A DNA stretch of 64,000 nucleotides, taken from assembly GCA_032164245.1 (NCBI GenBank), contig JAVMKO010000003.1:63372390-63436389 (forward strand), in the 5' to 3' direction. The stretch is from Sternotherus odoratus. Its lineage: Eukaryota; Chordata; Testudines; Kinosternidae. This document shows, one piece after another, positions 21,736 to 33,470 of this stretch. Numbering within the stretch: the stretch's first letter is position 1; the number at the start of each line of letters is the position of its first letter. The notes below the pieces were generated by a model. It saw only the letters and a program-made list of their open reading frames with translations, did not search any database and had not been told where the DNA came from. The translations under genes and the position numbers were made by a program.

Positions 21736-21981
21736 GGAGAAGACTTCAATCTCCCTGCACACACAATTACAGATTTAAAGGTCACTATCTTGCAGCAAAA
21801 AAACTTCAAGACCAGACTGCAAAGAGAAACTTCAGAGCTGCAATTCATTTGCAAATTTGATACCATCAATTTGGGATTGAACAAAGATTTTGAATGGCTT
21901 GCTAATTACAAAAGCAGCCTCTCTTCCCTCAGTGTTCACACCTCAAATTCAGCTGCTAGAGGAATACCTCATCCTCCCTGA
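21736..21981 (+). pseudogene. Penelope-like element, C-terminal GIY-YIG region
   Basis: 81 codons, ending with TGA at 21979-21981, read EDFNLPAHTITDLKVTIL, then a basic stretch (RLQRETSELQFICKF), then DTINLGLNKD. This arrangement resembles the end of the GIY-YIG endonuclease domain of Penelope-like reverse transcriptases, where a histidine-containing HS/HT-D-L-V strand is followed by the R-E...W/F-I-K-L/F helix and a GLN motif. Penelope-like elements use this nuclease for integration. The N-terminal RT part is absent: the fragment is 5' truncated and split from its left part by the hAT MITE. Family assignment rests on pattern recognition of a short region. Confidence 0.6.
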
Positions 21982-22210
21982 TTAGAGATAACAAGCTGGT
22001 TCAGCCTGATTGGACTAACCTTATTATCTCCAACCTGGTTATTGCCTACTTATCTATACCTACCCCTGGACACTTCCACTGCTTGCATCTGACGAAGTGG
22101 GTATTAGCCCACGAAAGCTTATGCTTCAATACTTTAGTTAGTCTTTAAGGTGCCACAGGACTCTTCGTCACTTTTGTAACTCCAGACTAACACGGCTACC
22201 TCTCTGATTC
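21982..22210 (+). mobile_element. Penelope-like 3' UTR with hammerhead-like motif
   Basis: About 100 bp after the stop codon the sequence has CTGACGA (22089-22095), then a stem GTGGG-TATTA-CCCAC, then GAAA (22113-22116) and GCTTATGC. This is the conserved core of a hammerhead ribozyme (CUGANGA - stem II - GAAA). The tail continues TTAGTCTTTAAGGTGCCACAGG and CAGACTAACACGGCTACC, a widely repeated amniote sequence also found at 7298, 9024, 30240, 30890 and 55860. Hammerheads in Penelope-like elements are known, which supports the assignment. Confidence 0.6.
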
Positions 22211-22640
22211 TTAATACAAATGTTCTGTGTTATGAAGTCCAATGCCATACAAACATGTATGCAAATACCCTTATCAACCAAATCTGTAACCTCATCAAAG
22301 ATTGAAACCAGGTTTGTTTTAAAAGACTTATTTTCCATAAAGCTGTGTTTATTGGCATTAATTATATTCCTTTCCTTTATCAGTTGAACCCCATCTCAGC
22401 TTTTCCATTATTTTGCTCAGAATTGATGTCAGGCTAACTGGTCTATAGCTACCCAGGGCACCCTGCTTGTCCTTTTTGAATATTGACATAACATTAGCAC
22501 TGTTCCAGTCTTCTGGCATTTCCTCAGTATTCTAAGGTAAAAAATTATCAGCTGACCAGATTGTTCCTCAACCAACTCCTTCTGAATACTTGGGTGCAAG
22601 TTGTCCAGGCCTGCTGGCATAAAAATATTTATCTCTAGTA
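22211..22640 (-). pseudogene. CR1 LINE fragment, upstream RT region
   Basis: On the minus strand, codons spell a degraded version of the CR1 segment before RT: a PEDWK-like block (RKCQKTGTVLMLC), an FKKDK-like block and a LTSILSK-like block near 22440-22380. Frames are broken. It may belong to the same CR1 insertion as 20881-21264, with the Penelope-like element between them. Confidence 0.65.
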
Positions 22641-24732
22641 GATATTATTTACTAATTAGTTACTAGTGGACAGCAAAGTAGTTCATCTGCTATCTATCTC
22701 CAGTCAGTCCAGGCTGGGACACTCATCTCCAGCTTCAGTGTAGAATGGCCATCTTGGCCCTGTCTGACGTTAGCCTAAAGTTGGACCCTATGTCATGAGC
22801 AAGCACTGTGTAAGTGATTGGAGAGAGCAGGAATGTCATTCAGTTGGTAGATCAGTCCCAGGGCAACCCACTTCCCCTGGAGTCAGACCCAAACATATCT
22901 ATTTGGAAACAAGGGAGAGAAAACATTAGTTGGACGGAAAAGCAGGGCTCAATGTTGCAGCTGTATAAAGACATACTGCCATTAAAGTTGAGATTCTTTA
23001 GAATGAGATAGATTAGGTTGAGGCTAACAACAGCTCAAACAAAAAACAAGGAATTACTAGTGAGTGTTGTCACCTGGTGGTTTGGGCCCTATCCTGATCT
23101 ATGCTGCCACTTAAGACCCCAGCAAAGCAGGAGGCAAGCAGAGCGAGACACTCCTCTTGCCACCACCAGTACTTCCTCCAGTATCTTGGATAGCATTAGG
23201 GGTGTGACAACACAAGGACACAAGCATCTCCTTTGTCCAAATAGAACCATGTCTTGCACCAAACCGTCATGCCTATGGTATCAGTCCTGAAGACGGGTAA
23301 TCCTCCTGTCACTCTTGTATAATAGACCTACCTAGGGATGGGGATACATTTTAATAAATCAAGACTATGGATATGACACGGAGCTCTCTGGTGAGTTTTT
23401 TTTAGGATGATGTTAGGAGATGCAGAAAACCAAAGGCATTTCAAGCCACAGAAAAGCATAGGGATGGGGTTTATTTCCAAAAATATTTTTGGTTTATTCA
23501 CCCAGCTCTAACTCTACTGCTCCAATAAATTAAAAGCCATTAAAAGTGCTGCTTTCTTTTTATTCATCTCAAGAGTTCTTGTAATGCCATTTGTGTTGCA
23601 TAGGTGTTTGCGTAATACATGCTTTACAATAACTGTTTTCTCTCACTAAAATACAAATTGCATTATTTGAGTGGTTGTTAGTGGTTTTGTTTTTAGAATT
23701 TCTTTGGGGAACAAATTGCAGCTTTTTACAATAATGTTTTTTCTCCTTTACAGTAAAATTCCTGAGGACTACTGTATATTTGCAGATATCCTGCTGTTCT
23801 TCTGCAGTTCACCTGTTTTAAATGTAAATAAAAATAAAGATGTTAGTAACTAGGTCCAATATTTTAAGGTTTTATTCTGTGGCTTCTGGTGTCACCTTAG
23901 TATCAGAGCACTCTCTGAGTAACAAACTTTCAATAGCAAGGCCCCTAATGGACTGCATGGGACCTTGTTTCTTCTTCCTTTTTGGTTAAGGAAAGTGTGT
24001 TTGGGATAGCACTATTTTTTATTTAAATTTTGGATGTTGGTTGATTTTTTGGGGAAAATTATTTAATTTACTTATTTACATTTATTTGGTGGGGGCAATT
24101 GGAAGCAGGCAGGATAGGGATGGTCATTGCTCTGTGTCACCCTTGTTAGAGAGGAAAGATTTTCTCAAAAGAGGTTTTTGCAGTATTTGATAACTATGCT
24201 CCAACTGTGGATTCACCTGATCTCTTATGGAAGTTTGTTCTACAGCTAGATCTCTTCAGAAGAAAATGCTTTGTTCCCAGATCTCACATGCTCCCTCCTG
24301 AGCATTGTCCCAGGGGCACAGATCGCTCTGTGGTACCTCAATGAAAATCTGGTGTTTACTGTAGCCAGACCTTTATACATTAATAAGTTTCAAGGCCTTA
24401 AACGAAAGATTTAAGTACAGGCCAGGTGTGTCCACAAAAGCCTGAACCGGGGAGAAATTTGGTGCTCATGTTTTGTGCCATCTGGTGCCATTGTATGTTT
24501 TTTACATTCAACTTCAGGTACAGTGAGCACTGAAGAAAAAAAAAATTAAAGGAAGCCAAAAAAATATATTAAATTTAATCAGGTCAATACTTTGTTATAA
24601 TCAATTCATATGGAATCTTTCCACATGAGGAGCTAAATCTCTTAGCACAGCCGAAAGAACCACTAACCAGTGATGTCTGGCAACATAAGAAGCTGTTCCT
24701 AATACTCCCTGACAGTGCCATGTTGCCTAGAA
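22641..24732. other. Unrecognised non-coding DNA
   Basis: No ORF with coding character, no tRNA-like fold and no terminal repeats were noticed. The small open frames (for example 23018-23290) lack recognisable motifs. Confidence 0.5.
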
Positions 24733-24960
24733 CAGGGGCTCTCAAACTTGGGGGTCATGAGGTTATTACATGGGGAGGAGTCATGAACCATCAGCCTGCA
24801 TCCCCAAACGCCACTTCTCCATCAGCATTTATAACAGAGTTAAATATAAAAATGTGTTGTTAATGTATAAGGGGGGTTGCACTCATGTAACATAGAAAAG
24901 CAGCACAAAGATCTCCTTTCATATTAAAAATCTTAACTTTAAACTGCCTCCTTATTTCTC
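24733..24960 (+). mobile_element. hAT-type element fragment
   Basis: Starts CAGGGGCTCTCAAACTTGGG, a typical hAT (Charlie-like) terminus, and continues GGGGTCATGA...; no matching right end or 8-bp duplication was found. It is probably truncated. The end coordinate is approximate. Confidence 0.55.
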
Positions 24961-26500
24961 ATAGGAGTCAGAAACACAGTATTTCACCCCAGAAGAGGCA
25001 CCAAAGTAGTCATGGGTAGTAGGCAAAACCCAGCTACAGAGACAGGAGCCAACAGTTTAGGTCAGGAGAATTTGGAAGCTCTAAGTTCTTATGGACTCTG
25101 TCTTCATATGAAATTACTTCTTCAAAGCTGTACTTAGAGGAGTAACAAGCTTTCCCTCATCTCCTCAAATCCTTATCAAGATTTCTCCATAAAAGAAATT
25201 AAACCCAAGTTGGAATTACTCAAATGAGTGAAAATGATTAAAAACTCAAAACTCTTCTCTATTTGATTCAGCCTTATACAATAAATAAAGTTTCACTTAT
25301 TTGGTTTTACTGAATGCTTTGATTGTTCTTTCTTTAAGGAATGTAATGGAAGGTCATGCATTTGGTTTCTTATTACATCTTCCAAAACAGATAGCTTAAT
25401 ACCTAAATCCCATTTCAATTACCTTCAACTGAATTAGGGTATTTAAAACATTCTCTGTACTGGACTTTGAAATGTGATTCACCCATTGCTGTTGATCTCT
25501 ACAAGATTTGGGAGGACAAACATTACTTCATTTCTATATCAAGAATTAAAAGACATAAAGGGTTTTAGATTGAAGGACTTTGAAAACATTATGAGGGAAA
25601 ATTTTGTCTGCAGGATTAGAAAATTTGAACTGTGGCAAAATAAGGAATGGAATGCACAGACCTGCTGCATACTGTACATTAAAAGAAAGTTATTTAGAAC
25701 ATTCTGAGTACATTATTAACTTCAATGTCAAGGTTGGGGTGACAAGAGGGGAGTGGAAAAATCATAAGAGTGAATGACTTGTAGAACTGTGCCTGGTATC
25801 AGGCCTCAGAATTGGTGGAAACAAATCATTCGCAAACACACACACACATTCCCTTTCTTCCCTGCCTCCTTCAGACTACACATACACAAAAGTCTAAAAG
25901 GATTTTTTGAAACTGTTGGGAAAAGTTACCTATATATTTTTTTATCGTTTCTTAATTAAATTAAGCAAAGAATCGAGAAGCTGGAGGGCATGTGGTGATG
26001 TGAGAAAGGAAAATTTGAGGGGAGATGGTATCCTTGGTCTGATTATTGTCAGAATTCCTGTGGAATTGATATGAAATAAGATTAAGACAGAACATTCTGA
26101 TTTCCTGATGTTTTCTGTGAATCCAATCAATATCAAAGCCGCAAACAAAACTGAGCTGCAATGCTCATTACAGAAGTGAAAACAAGGTTCAGATTCTGCC
26201 TTCCTTATTCACACTGCTAGTATCTTACAAAAGTAGTAGTCCATTAAAGCCAATAGGGGTATTTGTGGAAGAGGGTACTATCCAGTGTAAGTAAGGGTAT
26301 CTCACTCTGGACCTCCAACACTGTATTGTGACAAATCCATCTTCAGGCATCATAGTGCATTCTGTGTCAGAATTGTATGCTCTATTTGGGGCCCCAGTCC
26401 TACACACTCATCCATAAGGGGGCAGGTGTCTGCTCAAGTGTCAGGACTGAAGGGAGCAGAAAGGTGGTTTTAAGCCATCTTTTACCCCACTCTCTCCTCA
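24961..26500. other. Unrecognised non-coding DNA
   Basis: AT-rich. Short open frames occur on both strands with no recognisable domain. A short (CA)n tract lies near 25836-25848. Confidence 0.5.
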
Positions 26501-26529
26501 GCTGTATGAAGGGCTCAGTGCAGCTGAGA

Positions 26530-27235
26530 AACACTTTAAATGCAAGAGTCTATGGTTACAGTGGACGAGAAGCTGGACATGAGTCAATAGTGTGCCCTTG
26601 TTGTCAAGAAGGATAATGGCATTTTGGGCTGCATAAGTAGGGGCATTGCCAGCAGATCGAAGGACGTGATTGTTCCCCTCTATTCGACATTGGTGAGGCC
26701 TCATCTGGAGTAGTGTGTCCAATTTTGGGGCCCACATTACAAGAAAGATGTGGGATAATTTGAAAGAGTCCAGAGAAGGGCAACAAAAATGATTAGGGCC
26801 CCAGAGCACATGACTTATGAGGAGAGGCTGAGGGAACTGGGATTGTTTAGTCTACAGCAGAGAAGAATGAAGGGGGATTTGATAGCTGCTTTCAACTACC
26901 TGAAAGGAGTTTCCAAAGAGGATGGATCTAGACTGAGACTAGTTCTCAGTGGCACCAGCTGACAGAACAAGGAGTAATGATCTCAAGTTGCAGTGGGGGA
27001 AGTTTAGGTTGGATATTAGGAAAAACTTTTTCACTAGAAGGGTGGTGAAGCACTGGAATGGGTTATCTAAAGAGGTGGTGGAATCTCCTTCCTTAGAGGT
27101 TTTTAAGATCAGGCTTGACAAAGCCCTTGCTGGGATGATTTAGCTGGGGTTGGTCCTGCTTTGAGTAGTGGGTTGGACTTGATGACCTCCTGAAGTCTCT
27201 TCCAACTCTGATATTCCATGATTCCATGATTGTTA
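26530..27235 (+). mobile_element. CR1 LINE 3' end (5'-truncated)
   Basis: The plus strand carries the end of CR1 ORF2 in broken frames: first the RT/connection region (26530-26850), then in 26949-27143 the typical C-terminal block [35 protein letters not shown] and [12 protein letters not shown]. It ends in the CR1 3' tail (GGACTTGATGACCTCCTGAA, then ATTCCATGATTCCATG repeats at 27213-27230). It is non-functional through 5' truncation and frameshifts. Confidence 0.88.
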
Positions 27236-27980
27236 GGTAGCAGATTGTGTGTCTTGACTATATGTAGAAGTTACAACAAGTTACGGTATATGTCAAAGAC
27301 TAAAATACTACACCATTAATTCACTCTGCTCAATGTACTATTTTGAAAGAGTAAAAGATTTGTTTCAGTAATATCAATTTATTGCAGAAAATAGATCTCA
27401 AGGCTCTTAAGTGAAATAAGTGTGCCATAATGGACATTATCAAAATATATTTGTCAAAGTGCACTGGGTAGTACATCAATATTTTTTGAAAATCTGCTGT
27501 ACTTATGATATAAACAATGACTAATGCAATGGTTTCATGATTTAGTGCTTTGATATGCTACCTTTTCCCACTTGATACTCAGACTCACCCAATGTTTCTT
27601 ACCAAGATTCACCTCAATTTCTTTTCTGAATGCACTAGACAACTTAATAGGTATTTTCCATCTCATTTCTCTAGAACTGTAAGAAACATATTGTTTTTAC
27701 TGACATTTCAACTGTAGGTATCAAAACAATCATTTTTTTAAAATTAAAAGGCATTAATTTTGTGGGAAATGTGTGAATCATTAGTTAAAATGATGTTTCT
27801 TGAAGGTAACTAAACAGCATATCCTCATTTCTCTTCTGTAAAGATTTTTGCTTAGTAGCACCTGCTTGTTCTTTTAAAAGGAAGGTCTGGCAACCATCAC
27901 TCATTCACTATCATGTTGAATGGGGGGAAAAAACTAAGACACTAACATGAAATGGGAAATAGCTAGGTAGGGGATAGTAC
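27236..27980. other. Unrecognised AT-rich spacer
   Basis: Nothing recognisable is seen between two CR1 copies. Confidence 0.5.
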
Positions 27981-27984
27981 TGCT

Positions 27985-29070
27985 GAAAAGGATCCAGTGG
28001 TTAGAGTGGATCACAAATTGAATCTGAGCTAATAATGTGATGCTGTTGAAAAGATGGTTAATATAATTCTGGGGTATATGAACAGAAACGTCAGTGGCAG
28101 GGCAAGGGTAAAACCCCTAGAATGCCCTGCCTCTGTGAATTAAACCCTGCTTCCTGGCAGGAGGCCCAGGAGCAGGGGCTGGTAGTATCCAGCAGGAGAG
28201 CCCAGCTGGAAGCCCTAATGAGCACGCTGGGGCTGATTGAGCACAGCTGAGGCAGGAAGCTGACCGGGCTAGAAAAGCCCTGACTCATGGTCAGGGCAAG
28301 GTGGGGAGGGAGGAGGCCAAGCAGGGAATGGGGGACTGGAGCACTATCTCCTAGGTGCCTTGGGGGCCTGGAAGCCCAGGAACCAAGACAGTGGGGTAAC
28401 TGTCAGGGGACTGGGGGAGCACTGTTTGTCACTGGAAAGCCACGCACAAGTACTGTAAATAAAGGACACTTGGGTGAAACACTGAGGAACGATGTAAAGT
28501 CCTTCGTTGGGAGCAGAGAGAACACAGGACTGGCCTGGACCCTATGACAAACTCCTATATAAGTCATGGGAGGTAATTGTCCTGCTCTGCTTGGCACTAG
28601 TGAGGCCTCATCTGAATACTGTGTCCAGGGTCCAACCCTGTTAGAAAGATGTGGAAAAATGATAAAAAGGATTAGAAAACCTACCTATGAGGAAGGGTTA
28701 AAAACTGGACATGTTTAGTCTTTTGAAGAGAAGACTGAGGGGGAACTGATAAGTCTTCAAAGGTCTGTTATAAAGAGGACAGTGATCAATTCTTCTCCAT
28801 TTTCCACTGAGGATAAGATAAGTAATGGTTTTTAATCTGTGACAAGGGAGATTTAGGTTAGGTAGCAGGAAAAACTTTCTAACTGTAAGGTAGTTAAGTA
28901 CTGGAATAGGGAGGGAGGCTGAGGGATCTCTGTCACTGGAGGTATTTACGAACAGGTTAGACAAACATATGTCAGGGATGGTCTAAGTATACTTGGTCCT
29001 ATCTCAGTGGAGGAAGCTGAATCAGACGACCTTTCCAGATCCCTTCTGGCCCTATATTTCTATGATTCTC
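27985..29070 (+). mobile_element. CR1 LINE 3' end interrupted by an LTR-like insert
   Basis: 27985-28094 (GTTAGAGTGGATCACAAATTG..., ATTCTGGGGTATATGAACAG) and 28550-29070 (CATGGGAGGTAATTGTCCTG, GAGGCCTCATCTG, AGGAAAAACTTTCTAACTGT, TTCTATGATTCTC) are two halves of one CR1 tail. The middle 455 bp is foreign. Coding frames are destroyed. Confidence 0.8.
28095..28549 (+). mobile_element. Probable solo LTR inside CR1
   Basis: The insert begins TGGCAGGGCA and ends CCTATGACA (TG...CA). It has a poly(A) signal AATAAA at 28458-28463 about 85 bp before its end, and is GC-richer than its CR1 host. These are LTR features, and the plus orientation follows from the poly(A) signal. I found no clear target duplication, so boundaries and class are tentative. 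Confidence 0.5.
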
Positions 29071-30019
29071 TTGACATATTAGTGACTTAAAAGAAAGGCT
29101 TCAAAAATACTTGATTAAGGACTTACTAATAATGAATAATAACAAAATTGTTCTTGTTTCTATTTAAGGCTTCAACAAGGTCAAAAATAGAGGTGGGGAA
29201 ATTTTCAGCTATTTTTTTTTCTAAAAATGAGGGTTTGTAGACAACAAAACTTTTGCTAATTCATGTGAGTTTCTACAAATTGTATCAGTAAAAAAAATGA
29301 AAATTGAAACATTTGTTCTGACATTTTCAAAACAAACCATTTTCATTTTTTGGTTCAAAATGCCTGTTTCAAAATTTCCTTTTTTAAAGTTTAAAAATGG
29401 TCAAAGTGAAAATGAAACTTCATTTGACCCCATTTCGACTTCTCAAAGAAAACAATCCCTGATCCACCATAAAGCCAACCAATGTGCTCCCCTGGTTTGA
29501 CCTAAACAACTCTCCTCCCCCACCAGAATTGCCAGTGAACCCACAGCTGTTGTACAGACACCATTGTGGTGGGCACTGTATAATAAATGACAATCCTTGA
29601 TCCAAATAATTACAATTTTGGACATAAAAAGTGGATGAGACAAAAGTGGGGAAAGGAAGAAAAAAATTAGATTAAAAAAAGAAACATGAAAATGAATAGT
29701 CACTACACCATTCCTTTTCTTTTCTTTTGGTACTGAATTCACTTCACTTTATGCTGCCTCATAATTTTCAGTGTGCTTATGTTCTAATAACTGACAACAC
29801 ATAGGTGAAGTATAAAAGTTGTGGTTAGCTGGAGGTTGTGGTAATTGGGCCATTTGGGATTAGGATGGGTAAGGGAAACAGTTTGGGTTTATGGATGAAC
29901 ACATTTAGCTGAATGATTTTGCTAAAACTACCTATCATTAGTGAAAAAGTTAATGTTGGCAATGAAATTGTCATAATTAGGTTTCAGGGTTGATAAGACA
30001 TTGAGCAAGATTGACTATC
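29071..30019. other. Unrecognised AT-rich DNA
   Basis: No gene or repeat family is recognised. The region contains several A/T-rich runs. Confidence 0.5.
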
Positions 30020-30190
30020 TGAACCAGCCACCTTGACAGCACCAAGGAATGATTCAACTATAGGCTCAGCAGGCACAGAATGACAGTTGAACGTGCTTTT
30101 GGTCATCTGAAGGGTCTCTGGCATTGTTTGCTCACAACATTGAACCTCAGTGAGAAAAATATCCCAGTGGTTATAGCTGACAGCTGCTCC
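30020..30190 (+). pseudogene. PIF/Harbinger transposase relic (HARBI1-like)
   Basis: From 30053 the plus strand reads FNYRLSRHRMTVERAFGHLKG and then CLLTTLNLSEKNIPVVIAD. This is the end of the Harbinger transposase catalytic region, where the last acidic residue sits in the VE(N/R)AFG.LKGRW motif. The frame is open from 30053, but an in-frame TGA lies just upstream (30050-30052), before a degraded HLDSTKE block. Only this exon-sized piece survives. The downstream sequence (after about 30235) switches to the CAGACCAACACAGCTACC repeat tail. It encodes no working enzyme. Confidence 0.7.
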
Positions 30191-31430
30191 ACTTCCATCG
30201 CAACAGAACCTTTCCCCCTTCAGCTTCACATTTCCACTGCATGGACTCTTTGTTGCTTTTGCAGGTCCAGACCAACACAGCTACCCCTCTCATACTAATC
30301 TTACCATAGTCACAGATAGCCTGGACATCCCAAGGGGACTATCTTGTCATCCAGACAAGCTAGATTTAGTGATAAATGGTCACCTATCACAAAGATCACA
30401 AAATATTCAGGTTACTTCCAATCCCAAAGGGCCAGTTGCATGCCTCAGCTCAATTTGTATCTCAGTTTTCATACCGAAGACAATGCTCATAGCCTATCCT
30501 GTAATGAACTAACTAATGGTTGATTATTAACTTGAAATAAGAAGAGAATTTTTTCAGGTTCAAGCAAGCCTATATGCAGAAATGAGTTACCATCTTTGGT
30601 TCCTAAAGATGTGATAATCTGTCAGTTGAAGATGCCTTTCAGGGCAGACCTTGGGGGTAACTCTTCAGGATCTCTACCTGAGTTTAATGTTTCTGGCCCT
30701 GTGAAAGTTCAAACAGCAAAGAGATAAAAAATGTCTTATGACCCTCTTTTATCTTTTATGTTTATCCTTCCTGTCCATGAAATGAGTTCCTCTGCATGTA
30801 CCATTTCCATGATGGGATAGTGCCATTCACCAATCCTTTGTATTGTCATGTTTAAGATTAGCAGCACTATTAGTCTGTAATCATAAATAAGATGAGGAAT
30901 GCTTGTGGCACCTTAGAGAAATCTTATGCTGAAATAAACTGGTTAGCCTCTAAGGTGCCACAAGTATTCCTTGTATTGTCATGTTCCTTAATGGCCTATT
31001 TAATGATGATAGGTCTCCTGAATAGGTGGGGGGAAAGAGGGAAGATGATACCTGTGCCTGGGTTCAAACATTTGCCTGGAGCAGACATTTTAGAAGTTTT
31101 AAAGGAAAACCTACATATTTCCTTATAGAATGAAATACAGACATATTACAAGTAAGATTCATACATGAAGGAACTTAGAAGCATTTCATAGAGTCTAAAC
31201 ACAGTCGTAGAAGACTAATACCAATTCTGAACAAAACTAAAACATACAGGGGTGCTGGTTTGGTTTCCATCTATGAATTTGTCAGTTCTCAGCTAACACT
31301 GCTGGCCTTGGCCAGAGTTCTCACTTAGTTTACCAGCATCACCACTTAGTTCATGTTTTTCAAACTTTTCTTCACAACCATGGAGAGTTAGAAACTTACC
31401 TTTTTTTAAAAAAAATGAAGGTCTCACATA
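30191..31430. other. Non-coding DNA with repeat tails
   Basis: 30240-30298 is a tail of the CAGACTAACACGGCTAC repeat family. 30890-30972 is a palindromic piece of the same family (GAGGAATGCTTGTGGCACC ... GGTGCCACAAGTATTCC). The rest is unrecognised. Confidence 0.5.
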
Positions 31431-31613
31431 CAGGCATGTCGCATTTTATGCATATTTAACTTGCGCGATTTCCCCTTTACGTGGTTGACCCCAAAAAAAG
31501 TAAGGGAAAACTAAAAATATAAAAACCGTCTTTAGAGAGGGTGATTTCACCCGCCATTGAACTCAATGGGGTTTGGAAACTACGGAACTGAACCGTCGCG
31601 TAAAACGTGCCTG
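31431..31613. mobile_element. Tc1/mariner-type MITE
   Basis: Ends are CAGGCATGTCGCATTTTATG on the left and CGCGTAAAACGTGCCTG on the right, inverted relatives of each other (CAGGCACGT..GCGTTTTACGCG). Both are flanked by TA (31429-31430 and 31614-31615). The length is 183 bp with no coding capacity. TA duplication with CAGG ends fits a Tc1/mariner-type family. Confidence 0.7.
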
Positions 31614-31615
31614 TA

Positions 31616-33436
31616 ATCACTCACCTTAGGAAGGTAAGGATTGAAGAAAAAATACCAGTTATCACAACGCTTATGAAAAAATTGCCAGAGTTGGCAACGG
31701 TATCTGATTCTGACACAAGTGTTATGATGTTCTAATTTTAGCAGTGCTAATCAATGGTTAGCAAATTGCTATTTCGCACAACAATTTTATGCTTTTCACT
31801 TTTATTTTAAATTTCTCCTAACTATATCTCCAGCATAATACATTCAGTAATCACAGACACCATACCAAGAACTTGGGGATTATTACATCTAAATTGAATC
31901 TGTGACCCTGGAAGAGTTCTTTTCAGATTTATCCTATTGGAAATAGAAAAAAAATCCATTTATATAAATGCTGTTTCTGTGGGCACATATACTATTAGAG
32001 GGTTTGGGGAGACTTTTTTTTAACAATTCTCATATTAATACAGATTAGCAATTAAAACTAAAAACCTTTTTGAATAATGCTATGGAACAATTCACAATGA
32101 TCAATGATATAAAATGTCGTTTCTGTATTTGTGGCAGCAAAATTATCCATCATATAATTGGATTTTTTCTCTTTTGGCTTAGGTGGGCAAGCCAGGTGTT
32201 AAATCACCTGGGAAGGTTTTAAAAAGCAAATTATAGTATTTTTGTCAATGCTAAAGAAAATTTTCTGGGGCTACTCTGAGAAGTAGTTGAGGATCTGGGA
32301 GTTGCCTGGTTGAGAGTGTGTGTGTATCGCTTACTCTGAGGAATTCTATGTGAGTTTAAGATGAATATTTAACTTCTTGAGATCTCAGAAAGGTTAGTGG
32401 TTCAGATAAACAACCAGAAGCCATAGAAGCTTTATCCTTTCCCAAACAAGTACCCTTTTCCCCTTAACTGTAATTGTCTTTAGGGCTTATTGGCCTGCAA
32501 TTTCACCACATCCTACTTCACTCAGTCTTCAGGTTCGTATATTTTTTCCTCTGCCCCCTAACTTGCACTAATGCCTTCTGTGTACATCCCTTCCTTATGC
32601 ACTGCACTCATCCCTAGCTCTGTAGGCCCTTCCCCATTCTTTCCCACCTCTCCCCATTCATTTGAGATTTCAGAAATTTTCCTCCTCCTTCTCTTCCCCG
32701 TTACTTCCTTACTCTTTTAGTAGCTCAGGACTGGTAGTAAGAATCTGTGTCATGTGACTAAGTGGATGGTTAAGGCTCCTCCCGGGCAAAGAGTGAAAAC
32801 AAAAGATGACATAGTCCCTGCCCATGCTATGATAGACACATCCAAATTAGTCATATTCAGGCTGCTTGGGCTGCTCCCTGAAGCCCTCTTCCTCTCTCAG
32901 ACCACTGCTTCCAAAAGCAGATAATGAAGTGTGGAGAGGATGACAACCATGTCCCAGTCAGGTCCTCTATTCCTGGTCAATAGACACAAGAAGCTCCACT
33001 GGCCTAGACCCAAAAAGGGAGAATCGTCTATCTGCTCACACAGAGGAGCATGTGACACCATCAGATGGCTGTGCTCGTAGCTAGTATCTGAAAGTGAAAG
33101 AAGCTGTGAGCTAAGGATAGAACGTAGAATAAGATGTGTTGCAGTATTCCTGGCTCCTTGTCCTGTCAATATTTGCTACTGTTCCCTTGTTCCAATGGCA
33201 GACACCATTGTTCAGATTGTTCTGATGATAAACCCATACCATGGATCCTTGACTCCATGGGCTCCTGCCAGCCAACACCCATGATCTGTGGTTCCATAGC
33301 TGACTGTCTAGCCCTGTATATTTTCATTAATGCCAAAAGGATAAAAAACAATTTCTATATGCTTTCAAGGGTATTTCTAACTAACACTATGACAGGTTGG
33401 GAAACTCCTGGGATTTTCCTGGGGTATGTAGATGAT

Positions 33437-33470
<34 letters not shown>

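Noticed and set aside
21272..21884. Four overlapping long ORFs rich in Gly, Ala, Pro and Arg
   Set aside because: They lie on the GC-rich tandem core of a hAT MITE; only the last part of one plus-strand frame (from 21736) has real homology, to a Penelope-like end.
7298..30972. Short palindromes considered as a CRISPR-like or regularly spaced array
   Set aside because: Copies are few, irregularly placed and belong to interspersed repeat tails in a vertebrate genome.
33440..33468. (TA)n tract as a possible origin or matrix-attachment signal
   Set aside because: A simple microsatellite gives no specific evidence of such a role.
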